Shown here: positions 36,767 through 46,263 of the stretch, one piece after another
Numbering within the stretch: position 1 is the stretch's first letter
How the letters are laid out: each line of letters begins with the position of its first letter
NCBI RefSeq assembly: GCF_025024155.1
Contig: NW_026251741.1
Location: 248,001 to 312,000 of the forward strand
From: Gamsiella multidivaricata
Taxonomy: Eukaryota; Mortierellomycota; Mortierellomycetes; Mortierellales; Mortierellaceae
Length of the DNA: 64,000 nt
Direction: 5' to 3'
The notes under the pieces: generated by a model
Databases searched by the model: none
The model's input: only the letters and a program-made list of their open reading frames with translations
What the model was told of the DNA's origin: nothing
Program-made: the position numbers and the translations under genes

Positions 36767-39741
36767 ATGGGAGTCACTGGGCTACTCAAAGCTATAAAAG
36801 ACACCGAAGGAACGCTAGCTTATGATCTGCAGAGCAAGAAAGTTCATGTCGATGTCTTGAGTCAGTACTTTGGATTCTTGCAAACAAGGGCCTTCAAAAT
36901 GACGTGTAAAAGAGTCGCCAAGGAAGCGAGAGCTGAGGCAACGGCTACGACAACTACTAGCGCATCAGCGGCTTCCATTCTACCAGAAACGACGACATTT
37001 CTCGCAGTGCCCACAGCCCCCGCAGTCTCCACAGCCTCAACAGCGCAAGACACGTCTTCTGTTGCAGACGCCGGCACTAGCAGGAGAAGCAACATCAAGA
37101 AGTGCGCCTTGAGTTTCTCCGAGGCTCCATCCAAGCGAGGAAAGGCATGCCCTAGTTATGCGAGCGAGGTACAGGCTGCAGGGGCGCAACATCCTGCACT
37201 GTTCATTGGCCCTAATGGACGATTGACACCAGACCGACCTGGAATAACAGAGCAGGTAATTAAATGTGCCAATGGTTTCGTATCAGCTTGCGCAGCATAG
37301 CAACCAAGTGCTGACACATGTTCTGTTGTTTCATCCTTCGATCCTGCCTCATCTCTAGTCACAGAATTACGGCCATATAGTGCACGACCTCAACAAAATC
37401 ATGTCAAAGCACTTTAGCAAATCAACCACGGTTCTACACTTTGACGGAAAGGCCTCGATACAAAAGTCCCAGGAGCGACAAGATCGGGCCATATCCCTCA
37501 GCAACCGGATCAAGACTCTGGAGGTGCGAGTTGACAACGCCATAGGAAAAAACAACGGTTCTTTGGGCCCCCTGTACAAGCAATGTCGAAACGCGTACAA
37601 GACATCCAAGGCAGCGTTGGCAGACATAAGAAATGGGCTGGAGACCTTGGAGTGGCACACTTGCGAATGTCCCTTCCAAGCAGACACGCACATTGCTGAG
37701 TTGTATCAAGCTGATAACAACAAAGACGACCTCGCAATCATTACCGCCGACAGTGATATGATGGTATATCAAGGTGTTAGAGAAATCACTATACCCGTCG
37801 GAAAGTACCGAGCGCTCACCACGTACAAGAAGCCTGACCTGCTCGAGTCTCTAGACCATGCATGTGACCGTGAGCTGTTGCTGGCATCAATCATTACTAA
37901 GAACGACTACTCCAAGGCACTCCCGTGGCACGGCTTCCAAAGAAATATCAAGATCATCCGAGAGATGAGGACCGAGACCAGAGCAGGCGATGGATCGACC
38001 ATGGACGCGCCAGGATCCAAGACGACTGAGGCTGGCATTATCAAGGAGCTGATCCAGGAGTATTTACAACGGGCGAGAGGAGGACAAAACAAGAGTGTGG
38101 ACGACTACACCCACGCCATTTCGGCTTTTGTTCAAGTGCGTGAGGACTATCTTGACTCCGCTACGCCATCGTGCACGACCCATGAGAAAATACGGAGCAT
38201 ACTCCAGAAGCTCGAGAAGTGCAAGCTGCAAAGGAGAAATATGACTCGAGCCTCGCGGACAAAGCCTCCAGCCGACACACTCGCCAGCGACACTTCTGCA
38301 GGCTTGGCGTTTTCTTCCCCTGTCCAACGCAGCCTGCAGACGCCTGGACAGCAGACGATTCTTCAGGTCCGACGCCGTCGCCGCAGACACAAGAAAGGGA
38401 ACGCCCAGCAACGGAGAAAGCGACGTCCCAAAGGCAAAGCAAGACGTAAGAAAGTCCGGGAGGCAAAATGGAGACGAAGCAGGTATGATTGTCGTATGAC
38501 TTTGTTAGCGAGTTCAAATTCATTACGACCTTTTACAGCTTTGTCGCTTTGGTACAATCATCTTATTGATATTTTCTTTTTTTTTTTTTTTTAATTTTTG
38601 GGATTGTCCCTTAGGTACAAGAGCAGGAACGGAGATGCCAACTCTCGTTATTCCCCTCATGTTGTCATGGACGTCAGCCACTCATGCTCGGTCGACAAGA
38701 TCGCATTGGAAAAGATGTCCATCGAGGAACCGCGCCCGCGGAAGAAGAAGGACGGAAGCATGGATGACAATCCTAAGGCCGCGAGTGAAACCAAGACGAA
38801 GTTCAAGGAGGACGAGGAGAATGGTGAAAAAGTGGAGAGGCCAGCTGGAGCTAACCTGACTAAGCACCTGTTCGGGGAGGCTTTCAAGACTGCCACAATG
38901 ACTGAAGGGTCGATCACAGGGTGCCTGCACCGCGCCACGAAGCTGAACGTAGTCCAGACCAAGATCGTCGCGGAACGCATCAGCGAGGCGGTCCGCATCA
39001 TGAGCCAAGCTCGTATTCTCGTGTTTAAAGCGCTCGAACTTTTTCTCTACAAGGAGGTCAGCACTACCACCATATCTAATTCAGATCAAGCGCGCCCGAC
39101 ACCAGATCAGAACTTGGGCACTGATGTCAATCAAGCGAGTGCTCCGAAAGTCCAGCACAAGGAGGAAAAGGACGCGGACCCACTTGATCTCATTCTGCAC
39201 AAGGCACATGGAGAAACTATCATCAAAAATCTGATCTCTTTGATTCTGAATGGTCCAGTAGCGCCTCGCGGGAGACCACCTAAAGGCTCGGCGGCAATTC
39301 AGGCGAAAACAATTGCGCGCTCGATTTATGACGATTTCCTGAGCGTTCTTTCAGATTGCGCACCGACAAAGGGCTGCCAAGATATACCCCTGAGCGTCAT
39401 CCAGGCGGAACTGGCGGTGAAGGTCCGGACCGCGGTTCGGGAGCATTTCCAGAGACTGCCCAAGTTCATTGTGAACAAGGTAACATTTCCACTGTCCGGA
39501 ACAAGATGTATCTCGCGTCGATTTGCTTTTCCACTGTGAACTTACGTTTATTTCTTGTCTCTATTAGCTGAAGCGTGCTCGTTTATTCACGGATGATATT
39601 CCTCCAGTTGAGGATGACGAGAGCTCCGATGGCGATAAACAGAAAGACAAGATGTCATGTAAGAAGGGGCACATCCAAACTTGGTGGAGGTTCTTTCTCC
39701 GTGTGCCATCGGAGTTGCGTCCTGTTTCCTGTCCAGTGTAG
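36767..39741 (+). CDS. XPG/FEN-like nuclease reading into Fanzor N-terminal half
   Basis: Exons 36767-37255, 37359-38482, 38615-39479 and 39568-39741 join in phase to 883 residues, ended by an in-frame TAG. MGVTGLLKAI and VHVDVLSQYFGF are the XPG/FEN N-domain start; a Thr/Ala-rich linker follows. The I-domain has FDG (D192), FQADTHIA (D272; the usual preceding Glu is Gln), TADSDMMVY (D294, D296) and NDYSKALPWHG (D346) in the place of the helix-hairpin metal ligand. These are the metal-binding acids of flap endonucleases, so activity is plausible. Basic and acidic linkers then lead to a region (FGEAFKTATMTEGSITGCLH, RSIYDDFLSVLSDC) and FFLRVPSELRPVSCPV, which continues after the TAG as the Fanzor protein. 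In an intact copy this would be one large protein with two nucleases. The role of the XPG part in such elements is not known to me. Confidence 0.72.
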
Positions 39742-41234
39742 AAGTTGGGAGACTCTTTCATCTTGTGCTCTGAGGCCGCCATTCTTCCACTTCTTTGGGG
39801 TAGTCCACATTCAAAGACGCACCCCACGCGGCATATCATGGAATCTCAAGTCTGCTCTTCCGGGAGGGCCCACGAACTTGCATCAGAGAAGTATGGGGAG
39901 CTTTTCCGACTACTGTTTATCGGAGGCAAGGTCGAGATCAAGACGAATCCCCTCAAGAACCAGACTTCATGTGGCAAGAAAACAACGACCATGAACCGAT
40001 TGCTGAAGGACTATCCAAACACATACGGCCAAGCCGCACTCGATGAGTACATGAAGAAGGTCTTTGCATATCACAAGGCTAGGAAGCAAGCAGCTGCCGA
40101 AGGCACGGAGCCCCCCGCGCCCCCTGACTCCCCAAGTAATGACAGCGTTAAGGAGCACTATGCCATCAGCAATATGATGAGAACAGACGGAGTCCAGCTC
40201 CACCTAATGGCATTTGACATACGGAGATGTTGGCAGTCGTCCAAAATTAAGGCGTGGATCCCGGAGATTACATCGCGATTTCCTAACAAAGGTTCTCTCG
40301 CAAAGGCTTTCGATCAAGACCTCCAGAATGTTGTGGTTGTGGGGGTGGACCCCGGTGAAGTAATTCCAGCATCATTTTGTGCGTTGGACCCCCGAAAACC
40401 GAACCAAGTCACGAACCTGCCTATCAGACGCTCCGCTCTCTACAGTCCCAACTTGTCATTCAGAGCCGCGCTGGAGGCCAAAAAACGCGAACGGGCCACT
40501 GTTACAATCAAAGACGATGCAGGATTGAGTGGGGACACATGCGAGATGCCTAGCATATCGGAATTGAAAGCCTCGCTGCCGTCATCGTCGTTCGTAAGCA
40601 TGGAAGAAACCGGCATGGCCTCCGACAGTTCAGCTATGTCCTACAACCACTTCGCGATTTTTACGGATCCCGTTCGATGAAAAAAAAGCTGTGGGAGCTC
40701 AAAATGGCGAACCGGGCAGAGAAGGATCATGCCGTGCATGGGCATTGCGAACTGTGGACCCACAAGGCGGGATACATACTGGGCCAACGAGACCGGCGAT
40801 ATTTATATACGGGTCAGAAAAGTTCAACACCCATACCAAGCTGGCATCGCTACACGAGAGCTTCAAGGGGTATTTTTTCCACAAGGTATGTTGTTATAAA
40901 CATATTTATTGCGATTTGCTTGCTTTCAATCCAGTATCGATACTGATGCCATGTTTCAGCATGCCATTGCACTACATAGGCAAACAGCCTCGGGTACACC
41001 GTCGTTTGTTCAGATGAGTATCTCACGTCATCGAAATGCCCGAGCTGTGTACGACAAAACAAGGACCGAAGAATGGCAAAGCCAGCGAATCGGGCGTTCG
41101 TCTGTCTCGAGGATGGGTGCCAAAGATGGCTAGACAGGGACTGCGTGGGCGCCCAGAATTTGGCTAATATTGGTCTCGAATGGATCAGTAGCCTGTCTCG
41201 CCCAGAGCCCCTCCGCCGATCCCAGCAAGAATAA
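39742..41234 (+). pseudogene. Fanzor (TnpB-like) RuvC and zinc-ribbon half, broken
   Basis: Directly after the TAG at 39739 the same frame goes on (KLGDSFILCSEAAILPLLW). The RuvC-I motif VVVGVDPGEVIPASFCALDP has its Asp codon at 40348. The frame then shifts near 40670 (to KKKLWELKMANRAEK), again near 40737 (to IFIYGSEKFNTHTKLASLHE, FKGYFFHK), then comes an intron (gtatgt...tttcag, about 40887-40959), and a last shift near 41005 before DEYLTSSKCPSC, FVCLEDGCQRWLDRDCVGAQ and N. The zinc ribbon and RuvC-III Asp are therefore intact in sequence. One nonsense codon and three shifts make this copy inactive unless they are assembly errors. Fanzors are eukaryotic relatives of TnpB, RNA-guided DNA endonucleases found in transposons. 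Confidence 0.8.
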
Positions 41235-41903
41235 CTGTACTGGCCGTGTCAGTTAAAATTTATCCTAGGTGACTGTCTCTCTTTCCAGTTGAGACGGTCT
41301 AAGGGATAAAGAATCAGAACGCGTCTTGTCGCACAAGGAGAAGCAAATGCGATTGGCCGAAATAGTGCTGTGTTGATCATACTGCGCTTCATAAAATTTT
41401 AAATGAAGGCGACTGGCCAAAACAATGGCAATGGATATTAATATGGCACTCGATCTCCATCTAATGTCGGATTTCATCATAAATGCATACTACCTGTTGA
41501 GTAGTAATCATGAATAAGAATAAGGAAAAGAAAGAGAATGAGAGATAGAAGGGGAAGCGTTGAATGCTCTCGCCCACGTGGTCAGCCATGCACAGCGGCC
41601 AAATCCAACCCTCCTATTTTATTTATTAACAATTTGTTTTGGAATAATTACTGAGACCTTGTTGTAGCTCTTCCTTTTATTTGAAGCATGATCGATTTAC
41701 AGCTGCCATAAAGCATATTATTCTTCTCGAGCTTGCGCGACAATTTACATCACCAGTGTGTCAATAGTCAAAGAAAACTGCAAGAAAAGATTTTTTTTTT
41801 TTTTTTTATAAAACTGCAAGAGAAGAAATATCCACTTCATTACTTTCATACTTTTCGAGCGACACACCTTCTGCAGTAATTCCAGCAGTGCTCAATTCAA
41901 AAC
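41235..41903. other. Spacer 3' of the Fanzor element
   Basis: No gene is seen. A T-run at about 41791-41808 is present. If the element encoded a guide RNA, it would be expected around the end of the Fanzor frame and in this flank, but I cannot delimit one. Confidence 0.4.
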
Positions 41904-41923
41904 ACCAGGACCCAGCAGGAGAC
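41904..41923. repeat. Target-site duplication, left copy
   Basis: The 20-bp sequence accaggacccagcaggagac is repeated exactly at 42922-42941 and brackets the LINE fragment between them, as left by target-primed reverse transcription. Confidence 0.9.
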
Positions 41924-42921
41924 TTTTTTTTTTTTTTTTTATTAACGAGAACCCTCATAGACATGGGGCTTATTAACTATGGTCTGAAGGAGTCCTACAG
42001 GTGGGACAGAAAATAAACAGCGTACTGCCCGTCCCAACTAGCGCCGCGACGGATCCTTGGTTTCATAATCTACAACCGCATGAGTGGCGTGCCAAAGGCT
42101 CCTGCTCCCTACGTGGCCTGTTGTGCGCGAAGGTCATCCTTTAGCCACGGTCCTCTGACATTTTATAGAAGCGGCATCCTCCCAGCCGCTCCACCACGTC
42201 CAAACGCTGTTGTCCAAAATAATACCGCAGCACCCTCTCATCCGCGGTGTCGTTGATTTCTTTCCCCTCGGGTGCTTATCGTTGCCTCAGGGTAGATCCC
42301 ATAAAATCATTGCTGCTACGTCTGTGCTCTCCAACACAGTTGCGTCCCCGGGCGCGTTTGCTCGCAGCGGTGATCCCATGTTCACGTTCCCAGTCGACGG
42401 TGGCTTTGCATCTTCTGTTCCAGATCTCAGTCCGCCCGATCTCCTCAATGGCCTTCACAAAACGGTGTACCATGTACGTTGCAATTCGTTCCGTAGTGCT
42501 GAAAATGCGTTTCCATGTCTGTACCATGCACTTTGGAGTCAGTCCGTGGTACAAATCCTGCACGGCCCACTCAACTCCCTCGAAACCTTCTTCTGCCTCT
42601 GTTGCTGCCTCTGCCCTGCGTATCTCCCGCACTTCGCGGAACGTGACCCCGAGTGCTTCCCACATGACGTCTCTTCCGGCCTCCTTAAAAGTCGGTGGGG
42701 TGCGTTGACTGACGTCCTTTCCCTTCTCTGCCGCTTTCCTTGTCTCCTGTTCCCATTTTTTCTTTGCACTTCTCCATGCTCTTGCTCCAACCGCATTCAT
42801 CTTTCTTAACTCGTCAGACCACTGCTCTTGTTGTCTCGCCAGTGTCGCCGGGCAACGCCATAGATGACGAGTGTCCTCTATTTCCTGTTCAAACACTCTA
42901 CACTCGTCGGTGGGATATAGG
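41924..42921 (-). mobile_element. 5'-truncated LINE (non-LTR retrotransposon), copy 1
   Basis: A 998-bp insertion starts on the plus strand with a T run (the poly(A) tail of a minus-strand element) and ends abruptly, with a 20-bp target-site duplication on both sides. The minus strand is open at 42896-42276: TRHLWRCPATLARQQEQW, KCMVQTWKRIFSTTERIATY, FVKAIEEIGRTEIWNRRCKA, EREHGITAASKRARGRNCVG, which I read as the region after the reverse transcriptase of a LINE ORF2 (the Cys-His pattern near TRHLWRC resembles its C-terminal zinc knuckle). The reverse transcriptase itself is missing. A second copy lies at 49084. Confidence 0.85.
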
Positions 42922-42941
42922 ACCAGGACCCAGCAGGAGAC

Positions 42942-43701
42942 CAGGGTCGTTTCCTTCGACTTTTTTTTTTTGTATAACAGCTCATCCCTCGAGTCGAGTC
43001 GATTGACCCTGCGAGTCTACCAGGCCTAATTAGCAACTATCTACTACAGTCGTCCTTCCACTAAAGCATAAACGGTCCATGGTCGCTAAAAGACAAGTCA
43101 CATTCCCAGAGCCTGCGCATTGCTACACCTCATCAGTGTGCTAAAAGCTAAAGACTACTTATCACAAAAGGGCATTTCCCTCATTTCCTTCCTGGTTACC
43201 AACCGTCCCCCTTCCTTACAAGCAGTCCATAGCGTCCGATTCGCAGCATTAGAACCCAGCACGAGGCTAGGGTATCATCCGTTTGTATGATCAGCGAGCA
43301 TCGCACTACAAGGGCAGTTCTCAACACTGCAAATGTATGCTTTTTTTTTTTTTCTTTTTTTTTTCTTCTTCTTTGGTAAATAAGGACTCTCAAGGGCATG
43401 TGAAGCGTTGCAACTGTGTCCATAGCCCTTGCTTCAGCCCTCGTATTCATATAATTTACCAGAAAACGCACAAAAAACTAGAGTCGCACATGAGAAACCG
43501 CTAATTATGGCTCCAAAAAAATTCTAAAATTACGTTGGAGCTCCAGATGATAGCCGTCAGCATTTAAAAGCTGTTTAAACCTTCAAATGGGCAGAAAATG
43601 GGGCCCAAGGCCATCAAAGCTCAATGTGGTAAAAGCTGCTGTGCGGAGTTTGCTATGGAAATATATAGTAAAATAAGCTGAAGCTTTCATGATCACGTGG
43701 T
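42942..43701. other. Spacer before tRNA-Pro
   Basis: No gene is seen; T runs at about 42960 and 43340-43371 may be old retrotransposon tails. Confidence 0.45.
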
Positions 43702-43773
43702 GGCCTAATGGTCTAGTCGTATGATTCTCGCTTTGGGTGCGAGAGGTCCCGGGTTCAATTCCCGGTTGGGCCC
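43702..43773 (+). tRNA. tRNA-Pro (TGG)
   Basis: 72 nt fold as a cloverleaf. Acceptor GGCCTAA pairs with TTGGGCC (one G-T pair), the anticodon stem CTCGC/GCGAG holds loop TTTGGGT with anticodon TGG at 43734-43736, and the T arm is CCGGG-TTCAATT-CCCGG. A-box (TGGTCTAG) and B-box (GGTTCAATTCC) are good matches. No intron and, as expected for a nuclear gene, no encoded CCA. It is identical over its full length to the gene at 50521 on the other strand. Confidence 0.96.
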
Positions 43774-43853
43774 CGATCTATCTTTTATTTTGTTGGCGAG
43801 CTGGTGGTTCTCATCATCGTTATTGTCCTATTTGGCAACCCGCCCTGGGATTA

Positions 43854-44261
43854 GGGACAATCTATTTGACAACCCGGGTTGACACTGCTATTTGGCAATC
43901 CCTATACTAACTCCATGTAAGGCCAACATTTTTTAAATGTCGATTATGCCAGTAGTCCTTATGGTACCTGGCCCCGGCTCTTTAAGCTAAATCGTCATCT
44001 GTCTCTTAAAGGACTCCTGATTTCCCATTTCGTCATCGCTGAGTCCGTCATCGATAAAATCCTGTTTTCCGTCATGAAGAAGGCTTCTCCCAAGGTCGCA
44101 AAAGATTTCATGGGGTGCCAGGTGGAGGACGGAATGGTTCTCAACCTCTCGCCGCGTTGTTTCGACTTGAAATTCGCAAAAGATACGAGCCTTGTTTTAC
44201 ATGGGATTTGTGCAGGGGTTGCCAAATAAGAGTAACAACCCGGGTTGTCAAATAGATTATT
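43854..44261. mobile_element. Mutator-like MITE, copy A1
   Basis: A 408-bp element with inverted ends of about 65 bp: the left end reads caatctatttgacaacccgg, the complement of the right end aatctatttgacaacccggg, and both arms run on to 'ccatgta'. It is flanked by the 10-bp repeat cctgggatta at 43844-43853 and 44262-44271. Long terminal repeats with a 9-11 bp duplication are typical of Mutator-like elements. The interior has no coding capacity. It lies 80 bp after the tRNA-Pro. Confidence 0.8.
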
Positions 44262-44280
44262 CCTGGGATTAGTGCCTCAC

Positions 44281-44416
44281 CCCCCGTAAGATTTTATTCT
44301 TACACCCCCCGTGAGATTATCCAAAGCACATTGTGAAATTTTATTCTCACACCCCCCGTAAGAGCTTTAATCTTACACCCTGTTATTCTATAGCGAAACA
44401 AAGATAATCTCACGGG
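44281..44416. repeat. Short 'cccgtgagatt' inverted element, copy B1
   Basis: Variants of ccccccgtgagatt recur three times and face the inverted partner gataatctcacggg at 44403-44416. A related 123-bp unit is at 48718. It is probably a small MITE or a damaged pair of them. Confidence 0.6.
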
Positions 44417-45390
44417 CATATAAAAGAGGCTTTATGATCAATACCTGGGTTTCTAAGTGCTTAAGCGCCTGACACCCCGTTATCGTCGCCCAGATGTGTC
44501 AAGAGTACAAACTTCAGTACATCTCTCTCTCTCTCTCTCTCTACCAGTGCGCACTTTTGTACACCTCTCTCTCTATACCAGCCCGAACTTTTTTCCTTCT
44601 GCCCTGACCACGCGCCATCGTACCCAATACGTAATTGTTAATGGATTGCTCTTGCTTCTATCACACATCTAGTCCCATCACCTCAATTCGTTTAAGGATC
44701 CGGATCTTTTTAGCCATCGCTTCCTTAATATAGACTGTAGTTCAGCTCCGTTCTCTGATACCAGGTGTGTTACACTCTTGACACACTCGGGCGACGCACT
44801 AAGTTGCTGTTTACCAGTAGTGCGGTGATAACGGGGTGTCATACTAGGTCTACATGTAGATTCACATATCGGTTTCCTTATCGCTGGAGAATCTACCCCT
44901 TTGTCCAATCCAATATGAGGCAGGATTGAGCCAGATTTCACTCCGAAGCTGAATGACGAGGTGCCATGGAAAAGAGAAAACAGACAGTCGTTTGTGATCA
45001 TATTGGAGTAGTACTTTACGATTCAAAATCACTATCGTGGATCTTTGCAAAAGTTTAATGCTAGATTTAGTATGCCATGATGTCGACAGTGCTTCGCCCA
45101 GTTTCTACAATATTTCAATGCACTGTTGACACCAGAAACTAGTATATAAACCCTATCTACGCATAGAACTAGATAGCAGCATTCGCCTAACAAAATACCC
45201 TTTTCACCCTAGATCCTTCGACACCCCAGATACTCCAATCGTTTGCAAGCATGCCGACGCGTAGGGAGTTACCTCGCTTTCACTGTCATGGAAAATGATA
45301 AGTGAGGCGAGACCATGCGCTTTCCCGTCTCTACATCTGCCCAATTTTTATACTGACCTGCACTTGCTCCACCAAACTGCCATTTTTGTT
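44417..45390. other. Spacer with CT microsatellite
   Basis: No gene is recognised. A (ct)n stretch lies at about 44521-44542. The sequence sits inside the repeat nest between the two tRNA-Pro genes. Confidence 0.45.
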
Positions 45391-46263
45391 TTACTTATTT
45401 TCAGTTGGAGACATACAACTGGGGGACCTGAATGTTCCAAAGTGAGGGGCGTCAGAGCGCGTTCTTTTTCTATTTGTAGAAACCGGACTGGAAGGTCCGG
45501 TGTCAGAAGCAGAAGCAGAAGCGGCTTGCACAGCTTGCCCCTGCCCTTGACCTGCTGCAATCTGGGCAATAGAGCTCAGGATCCGTTGTTCTATGGCCGT
45601 AATCAGCGTGCGCTGTTCCTCTTGAAGCGCCATGATTTGCATGTGCTGTGCATATTGTTGTTGAGTATTTGCAATGCCCAAGCCCCGCATGAACTCTTGG
45701 ATAGTTGCACCAACCACTCTTCCTGAATCAAATGCCATTGAAGTAGCCGAAATGTCGTTATTGTTGAATATGAGTGCATTGCTGCCGCTAAACGCCTCAT
45801 CGCCTTTGTCGTTCTCCTCATCAACCCCGTCACCAGATGTGCCTGGGGCATTGACGATCTCCAAATCATCAGGGAGAACTTGAGCGCTGTCAATAAGTTG
45901 AAGCCCTGGAACGTTGGTCGGGATGTTGGAATGGGCGCAGACCCACTTGTAATGCTTGCTCAGACTGTCTCTTGTCAGGAATGGCTTTCTGCAAACGCAG
46001 ATGAAATCCATGCTTCTATCCTTGCGCCTCTCAAATTGGACGAACACATTTAAAAGGACGTTTTTCACTTGAACTGGCACCGTTGAGTGCAACCGAATCA
46101 AGTGATTTTTTTCTGACTTGGTCAATGGCACAGGTCTGTCCCCGTCCCTGACCGGGAGACCCTGATCAATGCGACGCTCCTGTGACTGGATCGCCGCTTT
46201 CCCGTCCAGCAGTCCCTGGACACAGTTGCAGAATGTACATCCGTTTCTCTGTACCTTGATCAT
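45391..46263 (-). CDS. Unknown Cys-rich protein
   Basis: The ATG-started frame gives 290 residues. I do not recognise it. Near the N-terminus it has CTFCNC; residues of about 85-115 hold a possible zinc finger (FICVCRKPFLTRDSLSKHYK followed by WVCAH). The middle is acidic (DEENDKGDEAFSG), then comes a Gln-rich helix (QQQYAQHMQIMALQEEQRTL) and a Ser/Ala-rich basic tail (TNRKRTRSDAP). The layout, a small finger plus coiled coil, would fit a DNA-binding protein carried by a mobile element, and it sits between elements B1 and B2. Composition and an open frame of nearly 300 codons suggest it is or was coding; the frame may be one exon of a longer gene. Confidence 0.55.
   Translation of the reverse strand: MIKVQRNGCTFCNCVQGLLDGKAAIQSQERRIDQGLPVRDGDRPVPLTKSEKNHLIRLHSTVPVQVKNVLLNVFVQFERRKDRSMDFICVCRKPFLTRDSLSKHYKWVCAHSNIPTNVPGLQLIDSAQVLPDDLEIVNAPGTSGDGVDEENDKGDEAFSGSNALIFNNNDISATSMAFDSGRVVGATIQEFMRGLGIANTQQQYAQHMQIMALQEEQRTLITAIEQRILSSIAQIAAGQGQGQAVQAASASASDTGPSSPVSTNRKRTRSDAPHFGTFRSPSCMSPTENK

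Noticed and set aside
39658..39741. Possible intron starting GTAAGA at 39659
   Set aside because: It would put the downstream exon out of phase, whereas reading through gives the Fanzor-like text FFLRVPSELRPVSCPV, then a TAG, then the same frame; an in-frame nonsense codon is the better explanation.
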